Positions 34,346 to 44,185 of a stretch of DNA of 64,000 bases are shown piece after piece (position 1 is the stretch's first letter; each line of letters starts with the position of its first letter). Source of the DNA: Paracoccus sp. M683 (lineage in GTDB: Bacteria; Pseudomonadota; Alphaproteobacteria; Rhodobacterales; Rhodobacteraceae); assembly GCF_007096355.1 (NCBI RefSeq), contig NZ_VKDF01000017.1:1-64000 (forward strand). Reading direction: 5' to 3'. Position numbers and translations under genes: made by a program. The notes under the pieces were generated by a model, which worked only from the letters and a program-made list of their open reading frames with translations, was not told the DNA's origin and did not search any database.

Positions 34346-35953
34346 TCACATCCTGAACACGCCGAAATGCGTTTCGACCTTGGGCCTGCGCGAAGCGATG
34401 TCCAGCATCAGCGCCATGACGTCCCGGGTCTCGGCAGGCTCGATCACGCTGTCGATCCAGAGGTTGGAGGCGAAATTGTAGGCCCCCTGGAAATCCTCGT
34501 ATTCCTTGCGGATTGGTGCCTTGAAGGTTTCCTCCTCCTCGGGTGTCCATTTCTTGCCTTCGCGTTCGTTGATCTGGGCGCGCACCTGCGCTAGCACGCT
34601 GGCGGCCTGTTCCGGCCCCATGATCGCGGACCGGCCCGTGGGCCAGGCGAACATCGCGTCCGGCTGGAACGGGCGGCCAAGCATGGCCAGGTAACCCGCC
34701 CCGTAAGAGCCGCCGGTGATGATGGTGAACTTCGGCACCCGCGCCGAAGACATGGCGGTGATCATCTTGGCGCCCGCCTTGGCAATGCCCATCTGCTCGA
34801 CGTCGCGGCCTACCATGAAGCCGTTCACATCCGCGAGGAACAGCAGCGGGATATCGCGCTGGACGCAGAGATTGATGAAATGCGTAGCCTTCAGCGCGGC
34901 CTCGACAAAGAGCACGCCGGTGTTGGCCAGGATGCCGACCTCGTGGCCATGGATTCGGCCCCAGCCGGTCATGAGGGTGTCGCCGAAAAGCGGCTTGAAC
35001 TCGTGAAAATCGCTGTCATCGACAAGGCGCGCAACAATCTCGCGGTTGTCGGTCGGCACCCTTGGGTCTCGGCTGACGACGCCATAGATCTCCTCGACCG
35101 GATAGGCAGGGGGGCGCGGCGACGTCGGCGTCTTGCGCGGCTGCGGTTTTTCGCCCAGGTGGCTGACGATTTCGCGGGTGATGGCCATCGCGTGCGCGTC
35201 ATCCTCGGCAAGATGGTCTGTCACGCCGGAAACGGACGAATGCATCTTACCGCCGCCCAACGTTTCGGCATCGACCTTTTCGCCGGTCGCAGCAAAGGTC
35301 AATTCTGGCCCGCCCAGATACATGAAGCCCTGACCGCGCACGATCACCACCTCGTCGCAAAGCGCCGGGATATAGGCGCCGCCCGCGGTGCAGGGCCCCA
35401 TGACCACGGCGATCTGCGGTACGCCATCGCCCGACATGCCGATCTGTTGATGGAAGATTGAGCCGAACTGCCCCTCATCGGGAAAGATACTCGCCTGCTC
35501 CGGCAGAAACGCCCCGCCGGAATCGACCAGGGTGATCACCGGAAGACGGTTTTTCCAGGCGATTTTCTGCGCCCGGACGTGTTTGCGGCAGGTCATGCCG
35601 AAATAGGTGCCGCCCTTCACGGTAGCGTCATTGGCGATTATCATGCACTGACGTCCCTCGATCACGCCGATGCCGGTGATGATCCCTGCACCGGGTGGCA
35701 CGCCTTCATATTTGTTCAGCCCGGCGAGTTCTCCGATTTCAAGAAAGGGCGTTCCCGGATCGATCAGCCGCTCGACCCGTTCGCGCGGCAAGATCTTGCC
35801 TTTGCTGACATGCCGTTCCCGCGCATTTTCCGGGCCGCCGACGCGTTGTAGCAGCCGAAGCGCATGCAGTTCGCCGACCTTTTCCCGGTAAAGCGCATCG
35901 TTTTTCCGGAAGTCGTCGGACCCGGTGTCGAGAAGGGATTTCATTTTCGTCAT
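34346..35953 (-). CDS. Acyl-CoA carboxylase beta subunit (carboxyltransferase)
   Basis: This 535-residue carboxyltransferase has the two crotonase-like halves of the family: DSGGAFLPEQ and CTAGGAYIPAL in the N half, and GGSYGAGYLAMLGR with AWPTGRSAIMG in the C half. The sequence is of the methylcrotonyl/geranyl-CoA carboxylase type rather than the propionyl type. It shares overall length with the paralogue at 59373 but the two differ throughout, so they should act on different acyl-CoAs. The ATG overlaps the upstream ligase stop (ATGA). Confidence 0.88.
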   Translation of the reverse strand: MTKMKSLLDTGSDDFRKNDALYREKVGELHALRLLQRVGGPENARERHVSKGKILPRERVERLIDPGTPFLEIGELAGLNKYEGVPPGAGIITGIGVIEGRQCMIIANDATVKGGTYFGMTCRKHVRAQKIAWKNRLPVITLVDSGGAFLPEQASIFPDEGQFGSIFHQQIGMSGDGVPQIAVVMGPCTAGGAYIPALCDEVVIVRGQGFMYLGGPELTFAATGEKVDAETLGGGKMHSSVSGVTDHLAEDDAHAMAITREIVSHLGEKPQPRKTPTSPRPPAYPVEEIYGVVSRDPRVPTDNREIVARLVDDSDFHEFKPLFGDTLMTGWGRIHGHEVGILANTGVLFVEAALKATHFINLCVQRDIPLLFLADVNGFMVGRDVEQMGIAKAGAKMITAMSSARVPKFTIITGGSYGAGYLAMLGRPFQPDAMFAWPTGRSAIMGPEQAASVLAQVRAQINEREGKKWTPEEEETFKAPIRKEYEDFQGAYNFASNLWIDSVIEPAETRDVMALMLDIASRRPKVETHFGVFRM

Positions 35954-37341
35954 GGCAGGTCCGGGTACTTTCTGAGGACAAAGGCGACCTTAGCTGCGCC
36001 GGGTTTTTCAAACGTATCCGGCGCGACCAGGCGAATGTCGGCCCTGAAAACGAGGGCATCGCGCAAGCGCTGCTCAATCTTATTCTTGAGGGCGTTGTCA
36101 TCAGATGGATCGCGACCGGGACCGCGTTCGACGATCACTTTCAGCGCGCCCTGAGTAGTGTGGCCTTCGAAATCTGCCACGATCCGCATGACACCATTGG
36201 TTTCGGGCACCATTTCTGTGATCACGCTGTTGATCGCCGAAGGAAACACATTGGCCCCGCGCACAATCAGCATGTCGTCGGTCCGACCGGTGCAACGGAT
36301 CTTGGGGCCGGTGCGGCCGCAGGAGCACTCGGTGTCGATGACCTCAATATAATCGCCCGACCGGAACCGCACCAGCGGGCTTGCCCGCCGGCCGATCGCG
36401 GTATAGATCATCTCGCCCTCGGCGCCTTTTTTCCAAGGAATGATCTCGCCACTTTCGGGATTGAGCAGTTCGGTGATGATGTAGTCCATGTTGACCATAT
36501 GCATGCCCGATTGCGCGTCGCATTCGGCCCAATAGGTCACGCCCAGATCGGTGCCCCCCAGCATCTCGGTGCATTTGGCACCCCAGGCCGCTTCGATCTT
36601 GGCGCGGATCGCCGGGATGCCGCCGCCCGGTTCGCCGCCCACGATCACCCGCTCGACGCCCAGCTCGCTGGCCTTGCAGCCAAGCACTTCCGGAGCCTTT
36701 TCAGCCAGTTGCAGAACGAAGTTAGGTGCGCCGACGATACAGCGCGGGCGCGTGTCCGCACAAGCGCGCAGCAGCCTTTCCGCGCCGCCATCCGCCCCCA
36801 CCGGCACGTCGATCGCACCCATGTATTGCAGTCCCTGCATCACCGGGATGCCGCCGACAAAGCCCTTGGCCAGCGAAAACGCATGCAGCACCATGTCGCC
36901 GGGCCGCACGCCGTTGGCAAAGAAACAGCGCGCCGTCATCTCGTGCCACATCTCGGCGTCGGATTCGGTCAGGGCCACATATGCGGGGCTGCCGGTTGTC
37001 CCCGACGAGGCCTGCATCTGGATGATGTCGGCCATCGGCGCGGCGCGGTGCTTGCCGAAGGGCGGCTCTGCCGCGAGGCTTTCGCGAATCTCGGTCTTGT
37101 ATGTGTAGGGCAGCTTTTGCAGATCTTCGATGGTGCGGATATCGCCGAATTCCACACCGGCCTCGGCGAACTTCTCCTGATAGAAGGTCGAGTTCACCTT
37201 GAGATAGGCCATTTGATCGCGCAGCCGCTCTTCCTGAATGCGGCGCACCTCCTCGAGCGGCGTGCCCTCGACTGGGTGCCAGAAGTGATCGTTTACCTTG
37301 TCGGCGGCATCCTCCCGCCGGAAGCGCATTCTAAATTGCAT
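35950..37341 (-). CDS. Phenylacetate-CoA ligase-like AMP-dependent ligase
   Basis: This 463-residue PaaK-type ligase retains a normal P-loop (QASSGTTGSPAYV), then GGEPGGGIPA, the LGGTDLG region, VRFRSGDY and the GRTDDMLIVRGANVFP hinge. Members activate phenylacetate or related aryl and alicyclic acids to CoA esters. The ATG at 37341 is chosen because GGAGG lies 5 bases before it; the frame extends upstream only as overlap with the dehydrogenase gene. It sits between an acyl-CoA dehydrogenase and the carboxylase, so it could act on a released acid mid-pathway. Confidence 0.84.
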   Translation of the reverse strand: MQFRMRFRREDAADKVNDHFWHPVEGTPLEEVRRIQEERLRDQMAYLKVNSTFYQEKFAEAGVEFGDIRTIEDLQKLPYTYKTEIRESLAAEPPFGKHRAAPMADIIQMQASSGTTGSPAYVALTESDAEMWHEMTARCFFANGVRPGDMVLHAFSLAKGFVGGIPVMQGLQYMGAIDVPVGADGGAERLLRACADTRPRCIVGAPNFVLQLAEKAPEVLGCKASELGVERVIVGGEPGGGIPAIRAKIEAAWGAKCTEMLGGTDLGVTYWAECDAQSGMHMVNMDYIITELLNPESGEIIPWKKGAEGEMIYTAIGRRASPLVRFRSGDYIEVIDTECSCGRTGPKIRCTGRTDDMLIVRGANVFPSAINSVITEMVPETNGVMRIVADFEGHTTQGALKVIVERGPGRDPSDDNALKNKIEQRLRDALVFRADIRLVAPDTFEKPGAAKVAFVLRKYPDLP

Positions 37342-37367
37342 ATTATCCTCCATTCCCGGCCGGGCGA

Positions 37368-38528
37368 TCAATAGGACCGCGGCAGACCCATGACCTTTTC
37401 GCCGATGAAGCTCAGGCACAGCTCGCGGTTCACGGGTGCCGTACGCAACAGGCGCACCAGCGGATACATCTCGTAGAGTCCGGTATCCTCGGTGAAACCC
37501 GATCCGCCATGCGCCTGCAGTGCGGCGTCCACCGCTTCGATCCCGGCTTCGGCGGCGAAGTATTTGGCCATGTTCGACGAGGCCCCCGCGGGCAGCTTGT
37601 TGTCGAACTCCCACGCGGCGCGACGGGTCATCAGGCTGGCCATTTCAATGGCGGTGTAGGCCTTGGCCATCGGGTGCTGCACACCCTGGTGCGCCCCGAT
37701 GGGTTGACCGAAGACATTGCGTTCGGACGCATAGGCCACACCTTTGTTCAGGGCGAAGCGGCCGATGCCGCAGCATAGTGCGGCCAGGATGATGCGCTCG
37801 GGGTTGAGGCTGTCGAACAGGATGGAAAACCCTTCGTCCACTTCGCCGACCACGTCCTCGGGACCCAGATCCACCTCGTCGAAAAACAGGGTCCACTGTT
37901 CTTCGGGCAAGGGGATGGAGATCTTCACCCGTTGTTGCGCGACGCCCTTCTTTTTCAGGTCCACGGCAAAAAGGGTGAACCCGTCGGTCTTGCGGCTGAC
38001 CTCGGTGTGCGGCTTGGTCCGCGCCACAACCAGGCAATAGTCGGACACATCGGCCCCGGTGATGAAGGTCTTTTCCCCCGTCAGGCTGAACCGGTTGCCC
38101 CGGCGCTTGGCCAGCGTGGTGGACTTCATCGTGTTCGACCCGGCCCCCGGTTCGGTGATCGCGAAACAGAACTGGATTTCGCCCCGGCAGGCGGCTGGAA
38201 GCAGCTCTTTCTTGTGGAACTCGGTGCCGTGGCTGGCGATATGGGCCAGCGACATGGTCGGGCCGACCACCATCATCAGCAGCGGAATGCCGTGATTGGC
38301 CGTGCCTTCCATGAACAGGGCCATCTCGGTCATGCCAAGCCCGGCACCGCCGTATTCTTCGGGAACCATGATGCCCAGAAAGCCGTCATCGGCAATCTTT
38401 TGGAACATGTCCCTGGGAAATTCATGTTTCCGGGCATGCCGCAGCCAATAATCGTTGTCGAATTCTTGCGCCAACTGACCGCCGTATTCGTAGATCTGGC
38501 GTTGTTCGTCGTTCAAAGTGAATTCCAT
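37368..38528 (-). CDS. Acyl-CoA dehydrogenase
   Basis: This 386-residue dehydrogenase carries ITEPGAGSNTMKST, LTGEKTFITGAD and LQAHGGSGFTED. The canonical base segment reads LLRTAPVNRE, lacking YEGT; SLNPERIILAA keeps a Glu at the isovaleryl-type position. It is related to the enzymes at 1446 and 28477 but more distant from each than they are from one another. GAGGAAAAC precedes the ATG. Confidence 0.85.
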   Translation of the reverse strand: MEFTLNDEQRQIYEYGGQLAQEFDNDYWLRHARKHEFPRDMFQKIADDGFLGIMVPEEYGGAGLGMTEMALFMEGTANHGIPLLMMVVGPTMSLAHIASHGTEFHKKELLPAACRGEIQFCFAITEPGAGSNTMKSTTLAKRRGNRFSLTGEKTFITGADVSDYCLVVARTKPHTEVSRKTDGFTLFAVDLKKKGVAQQRVKISIPLPEEQWTLFFDEVDLGPEDVVGEVDEGFSILFDSLNPERIILAALCCGIGRFALNKGVAYASERNVFGQPIGAHQGVQHPMAKAYTAIEMASLMTRRAAWEFDNKLPAGASSNMAKYFAAEAGIEAVDAALQAHGGSGFTEDTGLYEMYPLVRLLRTAPVNRELCLSFIGEKVMGLPRSY

Positions 38529-38535
38529 GTTTTCC

Positions 38536-39315
38536 TCAAGTCTTGAATTCGGGGGCGCGCCGGTTCTCGAATGCGTCGAGCCCCTCGGCCACGTCATCAC
38601 TGGGCAACGCGCGCACGGCGGCGTCACGCTCCAGCCGCATTTGCTGGTCGATGCCCAAGTCCGCACCTTCCCGTGCCAGCCGCTTCATCTCGGCGATACC
38701 GGGACGCGACCGGGTCGCGATCTTTTGGCAGTATTCCAGCGCGGACTTGTGCAGATCCGCATCCGGCACGATGTAATTGACCAAACCCGCCTCTTTGGCC
38801 TCCTCGGCCTTCAGCCAGCGAGCCGAAAACATCAAGTCAAGCGCCCGGCGTTGTCCCATCAGCCGCGTCAGACGCTGCGAACCGCCCCAGCCGGGTATCA
38901 GACCAAATTGCGCATGTTGATCGCCGAACTGCGCCGTCTCGGCTCCGAAACACACGTCACATGCTAGCATTAGTTCGACCCCGCCGGCCAAACACAAGCC
39001 CTGCACTGCCACTACGACAGGGAGGGAGGAGGATTCGAGTGCGCGCAGGTTGTTCATGCCAAAGGCGATGAAATGGTCCAGCGCGGCGGGATCGTTCAGT
39101 TTGCCCTTCACCTCAGTCAGATCGGCTCCGGTGCAAAAATGTTTGCCCTGTGCCCGGATCAGGATCGACCGAACATTCCGTTCGGCCTCGAACCTGGCGC
39201 GCGCGTTCGAAATGCATTCATGCACCTTGAGCGACAAGCAATTGAACTTCTCTGGTCGAGCCAGCTCGATGATGCCGACGCTACCTTCGATGGTTACGGC
39301 GACGGGAGCGCTCAT
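38536..39315 (-). CDS. Enoyl-CoA hydratase/isomerase family protein
   Basis: This 259-residue crotonase has CTGADLTEV and GLCLAGGVELML as oxyanion-hole segments and FGDQHAQFGLIPGWGGSQRL as catalytic loop. The first Glu position is His (QHAQ), as in several hydratases acting on unusual acyl-CoAs; the second region IPGWGGSQRL is ordinary. It overlaps the upstream dehydrogenase stop by four bases, which suggests sequential action on the same substrate: dehydrogenation at 39312, then hydration here. Confidence 0.83.
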   Translation of the reverse strand: MSAPVAVTIEGSVGIIELARPEKFNCLSLKVHECISNARARFEAERNVRSILIRAQGKHFCTGADLTEVKGKLNDPAALDHFIAFGMNNLRALESSSLPVVVAVQGLCLAGGVELMLACDVCFGAETAQFGDQHAQFGLIPGWGGSQRLTRLMGQRRALDLMFSARWLKAEEAKEAGLVNYIVPDADLHKSALEYCQKIATRSRPGIAEMKRLAREGADLGIDQQMRLERDAAVRALPSDDVAEGLDAFENRRAPEFKT

Positions 39316-40493
39316 TTCGCTACTCCCTTCGCCTTCTTGTCATACTGCAGCGCCAGCCGCCCGACCTTCTCGCGGGCAATCACCAGCTTCTGGATCTGCG
39401 CGGTGCCGTCGCCAATCTGCAGACCGAGCACGTCGTTGTAACGCTGATGATGGGGCAGGTCGGTGGTGTATCCGTAATGCCCGTGCAGGATCAGACACTG
39501 GTGAATGATCTCGCAGGCGGTCTTGGGCAGATACCACTTGCACATCGCCGCCTCGGAGGTATGGGGCAGGCCGCGGTCGCGCAGATCCAGCGTATAATAA
39601 CAAAGCTGCCGCATCATGGTAAGTTGCGTCTCGGCCTCTGCCAGCGGGAAGCTGACGCCCTGATATTGCACGATGGGGGCGCCGAACGCCTCGCGTTCCC
39701 GGACATAGGCCCAGGTTTCGTCCACCGATGCCTGTGCCGCGCCCAGGCATTCCAGTCCTATCAGCGCGCGGGAATAGTCGAACCCCGCCATGATCGTGCC
39801 GAAAGCGCGGTCCTGTTCGGCCATCATGCTTTCGGCCGGCACAAACACATCGTCGAAAAACACTGATCCGCGTCCGACCGGCTTGGTGCCGATGTCGTCG
39901 AAATGGGTACGCTTGATGCCCTCCTGGTTCAGATCGACAAAAAACGCGCTGACCCCGCGTGAGCCTCCGTCCGGATCGCCGGTACGCGCAAAGACTACCG
40001 CCGCATCGGCTTGGGATGCAAAGCTCATCGAGGTCTTCTCGCCGTTCAGCCGCCAGCCGTTGCCGGACTTCGTGGCCTTGAGGATCAGGTTCGCCGCGTC
40101 CGAACCGCCGCGCGGTTCGGTCAGGCCCAAGCCAATGACGGCCTCCCCCGAGACTACCTTGGGCACCCATTCCGAAGCGATCTCCTGGGAAGCATGCTTG
40201 GCCACCATCCCCCCCATGAGAGAGCCGAGGAGCTGAACATAGCTTGCGTTGAAATCGGCATAGGCGATTTCCTCGACGATCAGCCCGGAAGTAACCGAAC
40301 TTTCGCCAAGTCCGCCGAATTCCTCCGGCAGATCGGCACCAATTAGTCCAAGCGCGCCCATGTCGCGGATCAGCGCTCGGTCAAACGTGTGGCCGCTTGC
40401 GCGCTCCTGATAGCTGGGCGCCAGTTTTTCAGTGGCGAATCGCTTGGCGGTTTCGCGAAACGCCTTTTGATCCTCTGTTGGCTGGAATTGCAT
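39312..40493 (-). CDS. Acyl-CoA dehydrogenase, cyclohexanecarboxyl-CoA dehydrogenase-like
   Basis: This 393-residue dehydrogenase is the first gene leftwards from operator O5. At the canonical base position it reads IGDGTAQIQ, i.e. Asp362 instead of Glu. Asp at this position is known from dehydrogenases acting on cyclohexane- or cyclohexenecarboxyl-CoA (AliB-type and relatives). TEPRGGSD and FGAPIVQYQG are otherwise ordinary. With the BadH-like alcohol dehydrogenase at 48273 it suggests an alicyclic acyl-CoA. The assignment is by recognition; a generic medium-chain role cannot be excluded. Confidence 0.82.
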   Translation of the reverse strand: MQFQPTEDQKAFRETAKRFATEKLAPSYQERASGHTFDRALIRDMGALGLIGADLPEEFGGLGESSVTSGLIVEEIAYADFNASYVQLLGSLMGGMVAKHASQEIASEWVPKVVSGEAVIGLGLTEPRGGSDAANLILKATKSGNGWRLNGEKTSMSFASQADAAVVFARTGDPDGGSRGVSAFFVDLNQEGIKRTHFDDIGTKPVGRGSVFFDDVFVPAESMMAEQDRAFGTIMAGFDYSRALIGLECLGAAQASVDETWAYVREREAFGAPIVQYQGVSFPLAEAETQLTMMRQLCYYTLDLRDRGLPHTSEAAMCKWYLPKTACEIIHQCLILHGHYGYTTDLPHHQRYNDVLGLQIGDGTAQIQKLVIAREKVGRLALQYDKKAKGVAK

Positions 40494-40534
40494 CGGCGCT
40501 CCTCCCCGTGACCGAAATATACTCTTCCCAAAAA

Positions 40535-40550
40535 TCTAACGAATGTTAGA
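40535..40550. promoter_or_regulatory. Operator O5, TetR-type palindrome between divergent units
   Basis: TCTAACG-AA-TGTTAGA, one mismatch from the perfect palindrome, in the 94-base gap between the ten-gene minus-strand operon and the dienoyl-CoA reductase gene. It lies 42 bases from the leftward start and 37 from the rightward one. Confidence 0.8.
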
Positions 40551-40587
40551 ATATAGTTCAAGCAAAGATTTGAGGAGGATGTTCACA

Positions 40588-42621
40588 ATGGGAAACACGC
40601 AAAGGGAAAGCTTCGGAAACCTGCTTTCGCCCATCCGCGCAGGCACACACATGGTGCGAAACCGGATCATCATGGGGTCGATGCACACACGGCTGGAAAC
40701 CGAGCCCGATGGCATTTCCAAACAGATCGCGTTCTACGCTGAACGGGCCCGGGGGGAGGCGGCGATTCTGGTCACCGGAGGGTTTTCTCCCAATGCCGAG
40801 GGGCTGTTCGATCCGGAAGGTCCGCGAATCGACGACCCGGACGAGGCCATGCACCTGCGTCCGATCTGCGAGGCGGTCCAAGCCGAAGGCAGCCTGTTCT
40901 GCGCGCAGTTGCTTCATGCCGGACGCTACGCAAAAATCGAGGGCTGCGTGGCGCCATCACCGATTCGCGCGCCGATCAACCGTTTCATCCCGCGTGAGAT
41001 GACCGACGCCGATATTCGCCGCACCATTGCAGATTTCGCCAAAGCCGCAGCCAACGCCCAGGCCGCGGGGTTCGATGGCGTCGAGATCATGGGTTCCGAA
41101 GGATACCTCATCAACGAATTCACTGTCACGCATACCAACAAGCGTGAAGACGACTGGGGCGGCAGCGCCGAGAACCGACATCGCTTTCCGGTCGAGATCG
41201 TGCGCGCCGTGCGAGACCAATGCGGGCCGGATTTCCTTGTCATCTACCGAATTTCGGCGGCTGATCTGGTCGAGGGCGGCGCGCCTGCCGATGAAATTGC
41301 GGCACTGGCGCGCAAGATCGAGGCGGCGGGGGCGGATATTCTGAACACCGGCATCGGTTGGCACGAAGCGCGCGTGCCGACGATTGCTTATCCGGTTCCG
41401 CGAGGTGCCTGGCGGCAGGCGGCGGCCAATGTGAAGGCCGCAGTGTCCATTCCTGTGGTCGCCTCGAACCGGATCAACACGCCCGCAATGGCCGAGGACA
41501 TCCTTGCCTCTGGCGAGGCAGACATGATCTCGATGGCCCGGCCCTTTCTGGCCGACCCGCATTTCGTCAAGAAGGTGCGCGAGGGCCGCGCGGACGAGAT
41601 TAACACCTGCATCGCCTGCAACCAAGCCTGTCTGGATTTTATCTTTTCCGACCGGCCGGTGAGCTGTCTGGTCAACCCTCGGGCAGGCCGCGAAACCGAA
41701 TTCCGGGACACGCCGACAGATTCACCCCGGAAGGTGGCGGTTGTCGGCGGCGGCGCCGCGGGCATGGCCACGGCGGCCGAGGCGGCACGGCTGGGCCATG
41801 TCGTCACCTTGTTCGAAGCCCATGACAGGCTGGGCGGTCAATTGAACCTGGCGCGTGCGGCGCCGGGCAAGGACGAGTTCGACGAAACCCTGCGCTATTA
41901 TTCCGGCCAGATGCACAAACACGGCGTCACGCTGCGCCTGGGGCAGCGGGCCGGTCTGGATGATCTGACCGGTTTCGACCATGTAGTGATCGCCACAGGG
42001 GTCACGCCGCGCATTCCCGATCTGCCGGGCGTGGACCATCCGAGCGTTGCCACCTATGCCGAGATCCTGTCCGGCGAACGTGCTGCGGGTGACAACGTCG
42101 TGGTGATGGGGGCAGGCGGCATCGGCCATGACGTGGCCGAATTCCTCGTGACCGGATCGGCAGAGGTCCACAGCACCAACGCATTCTGCGAGACATGGGG
42201 CGTAGACCCGACATTCGCCGCGTCGGGCGGTCTTGCGGGCGATCCGCTGGCACCGAAACCTTCGCGTCGCAAGGTGGTCATGCTTCAGCGAAAAACCTCG
42301 AAACCGGGGGCAGGGCTTGGCGTCTCCACGGGCTGGATCCTGCGCAACGCGCTGCGCAAACACGGGGTCGAGGCCATGGGCGGCGTGGTCTATGACCGTA
42401 TCGACGACGCGGGGCTGCATATCCTCATGGACGGAAAGCCAAAGGTCATCGCCGCCGATACAATCGTGCTGTGCACCGGGCAGGAGCCAGAGCGGGCGCT
42501 GGCCGAGGCCCTCGCCGGGCGCGGAGTCACCGTCACGATGATCGGCGGGGCAAAAGAGGCGGCGGAGCTTGACGCGCTGCGCGCCATTGATGAAGGGGTG
42601 CGTTTGGCGCAGGGTCTTTGA
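40588..42621 (+). CDS. 2,4-Dienoyl-CoA reductase-type FMN/FAD/4Fe-4S oxidoreductase
   Basis: This 677-residue protein has the three-part layout of FadH-type enzymes. An old-yellow-enzyme TIM barrel (about residues 1-330, with QLLHAGRYA and HTNKREDDWGGS) is followed by a 4Fe-4S cluster (CIACNQACLD then SCLVNPRAG) and two Rossmann domains (VAVVGGGAAGMATAAEAARLG and VVVMGAGGIGHDVAEFL). It would reduce a conjugated dienoyl-CoA or similar enone with NAD(P)H through FAD, the cluster and FMN. The ATG at 40588 is chosen because AGGAGG is 9 bases upstream, while the ATG at 40579 directly touches it. A ring or branch double bond in the substrate would explain its need. Confidence 0.87.
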   Translation: MGNTQRESFGNLLSPIRAGTHMVRNRIIMGSMHTRLETEPDGISKQIAFYAERARGEAAILVTGGFSPNAEGLFDPEGPRIDDPDEAMHLRPICEAVQAEGSLFCAQLLHAGRYAKIEGCVAPSPIRAPINRFIPREMTDADIRRTIADFAKAAANAQAAGFDGVEIMGSEGYLINEFTVTHTNKREDDWGGSAENRHRFPVEIVRAVRDQCGPDFLVIYRISAADLVEGGAPADEIAALARKIEAAGADILNTGIGWHEARVPTIAYPVPRGAWRQAAANVKAAVSIPVVASNRINTPAMAEDILASGEADMISMARPFLADPHFVKKVREGRADEINTCIACNQACLDFIFSDRPVSCLVNPRAGRETEFRDTPTDSPRKVAVVGGGAAGMATAAEAARLGHVVTLFEAHDRLGGQLNLARAAPGKDEFDETLRYYSGQMHKHGVTLRLGQRAGLDDLTGFDHVVIATGVTPRIPDLPGVDHPSVATYAEILSGERAAGDNVVVMGAGGIGHDVAEFLVTGSAEVHSTNAFCETWGVDPTFAASGGLAGDPLAPKPSRRKVVMLQRKTSKPGAGLGVSTGWILRNALRKHGVEAMGGVVYDRIDDAGLHILMDGKPKVIAADTIVLCTGQEPERALAEALAGRGVTVTMIGGAKEAAELDALRAIDEGVRLAQGL

Positions 42622-42643
42622 ATTGGCATGAGGGGAGGATGCG

Positions 42644-44164
42644 ATGCAGCCAGAGGTTTTTCGCGCAGGACGCACCGATCTGTATTCGATCTTTCGAAGC
42701 CGCGCGCAGGACAGTGCCAGGGTTCTTGCCGTCGAGGACGGTCGCAAACGGCAGACCTACGCCGAGTTGCTGGAGCGGGTTGATCGTCTGGCCGCCGTCT
42801 TTCTGGCGAGAGGCGTCACGCCCGGAGACAGGATCGCGATCCTGTCCCACAACCGGGCGGAATATCTTGAAACCGAACTGGCCGCTGCGGGGATCGGCGC
42901 AATCGTCGCCTGCCTGAACTGGCGGCTTGCGCCGAATGAACTGCGGCATTGCATCGACCTGGTCGAGCCGGTTCTGGCGCTGGTCGAACCCGGCCTGCGC
43001 GGCGCGTATCATGCGGTCTCCGCTACCCGATGCATGGAGATCGGGCCGGATCTGGACGCGGCCATCGCTGGGGCCAAACCAGATCCGCGCACCGGAACCC
43101 TGGTGGAGGATCCCGAGGCCGGGCTGACGATCCTTTACACATCGGGGACGACAGGCCGACCCAAGGGGGCGCTGATCAGCCACCGCGCCCATATCGCTAG
43201 ATCCATGGTCCTCGCGGCGCAACTGGCGCTCGATCCCGGCGAGGGCTTCATCGCCTGGGCGCCCATGTTTCACATGGCGTCCACCGATCATGCGCTGGCG
43301 ACGATCTTGCGCGGCGGCACGGTGGTGATGGTGGACGGGTTGCAACCTGCCGTCATCAATGAGGCGCTGTCACGCCACAGTATCGGCTGGTTCGTGATGA
43401 TGCCGGGCGCGTTGGATGCCTTCATCGCCGAGCGGCGCGCCAACCCGCTGCCGGTGAAAGGGATCAAGGTCTGCGGCGCGATGGCTGATCTGGTGCCTCC
43501 ACATCAGATCGCGGAGTTGACCAGCCTTCTGGATACGCCCTTCCTGAATTCCTTCGGGGCGACCGAAACCGGCTTGCCGCCTGGCACCGCGGGTCTGATC
43601 GCGCCCGGTGTCATACCCGAAAAACTGTCCAAACGGATCAGCGCATTCTGCGAGGTCCGGCTGGTTGACCCTGAAGACCGCGACGTTCCCGACGGAACGC
43701 CCGGTGAAATGGCGATGCGCGGCCCGACGCTGTTCTCTGGCTACTGGAACGCCAACGCCACCAATGCCCGAGACTTTCGCAACGGGTTCTTCCACATGGG
43801 CGATCTGTTCCGGCGCAATCCCGATGGCACGATCGACTTTGTGGACAGGGTGAAATACCTGATCAAGACCGGCGGCGAGAACGTCTATCCGGCGGAAATC
43901 GAGCGCGTGCTTCTGGCGCATCCGTCTGTTGTCGAAGCGGCGGTGGTGCGGGCGTTCGACGCGAAACGGGGCGAAGCCCCGGTGGCCTTTGTCGCCTGCG
44001 GCAATGACCGACCGGATGCGGATGCGCTGATGAATTTGTGCCGCGAAAGTCTGGCAGGCTACAAACGCCCGCGCGAGCTGCTTTTCATCGCATTCGACGA
44101 TTTCCCCAGATCGACCAGCGGAAAGGTCCAGCGGCATGCCCTCGAAGCCCGGTTGAAGGCCTGA
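42644..44164 (+). CDS. Acyl-CoA ligase (ANL superfamily)
   Basis: This 506-residue adenylating ligase has P-loop LYTSGTTGRPKGALIS, then SFGATETG, FFHMGDLFRRN and KYLIKTGGENVYPAEIE, with the C-terminal catalytic Lys in STSGKVQR. It resembles medium-chain or cyclic-acid ligases of the AliA/BadA-like range, but specificity cannot be read. It is the second gene of a two-gene unit from operator O5 and converges with a thioesterase gene 21 bases away. GGGGAGG precedes the ATG. Confidence 0.85.
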   Translation: MQPEVFRAGRTDLYSIFRSRAQDSARVLAVEDGRKRQTYAELLERVDRLAAVFLARGVTPGDRIAILSHNRAEYLETELAAAGIGAIVACLNWRLAPNELRHCIDLVEPVLALVEPGLRGAYHAVSATRCMEIGPDLDAAIAGAKPDPRTGTLVEDPEAGLTILYTSGTTGRPKGALISHRAHIARSMVLAAQLALDPGEGFIAWAPMFHMASTDHALATILRGGTVVMVDGLQPAVINEALSRHSIGWFVMMPGALDAFIAERRANPLPVKGIKVCGAMADLVPPHQIAELTSLLDTPFLNSFGATETGLPPGTAGLIAPGVIPEKLSKRISAFCEVRLVDPEDRDVPDGTPGEMAMRGPTLFSGYWNANATNARDFRNGFFHMGDLFRRNPDGTIDFVDRVKYLIKTGGENVYPAEIERVLLAHPSVVEAAVVRAFDAKRGEAPVAFVACGNDRPDADALMNLCRESLAGYKRPRELLFIAFDDFPRSTSGKVQRHALEARLKA

Positions 44165-44185
44165 CCCTCGCCCGGTGCCCGGCCC

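Noticed and set aside
31365..35953. A plain leucine (liu) degradation operon
   Set aside because: The carboxylase plus HMG-CoA-lyase pair fits, but the adjoining ligase, citryl lyase, AliB-like dehydrogenase and second carboxylase unit with AtuA do not belong to leucine breakdown.
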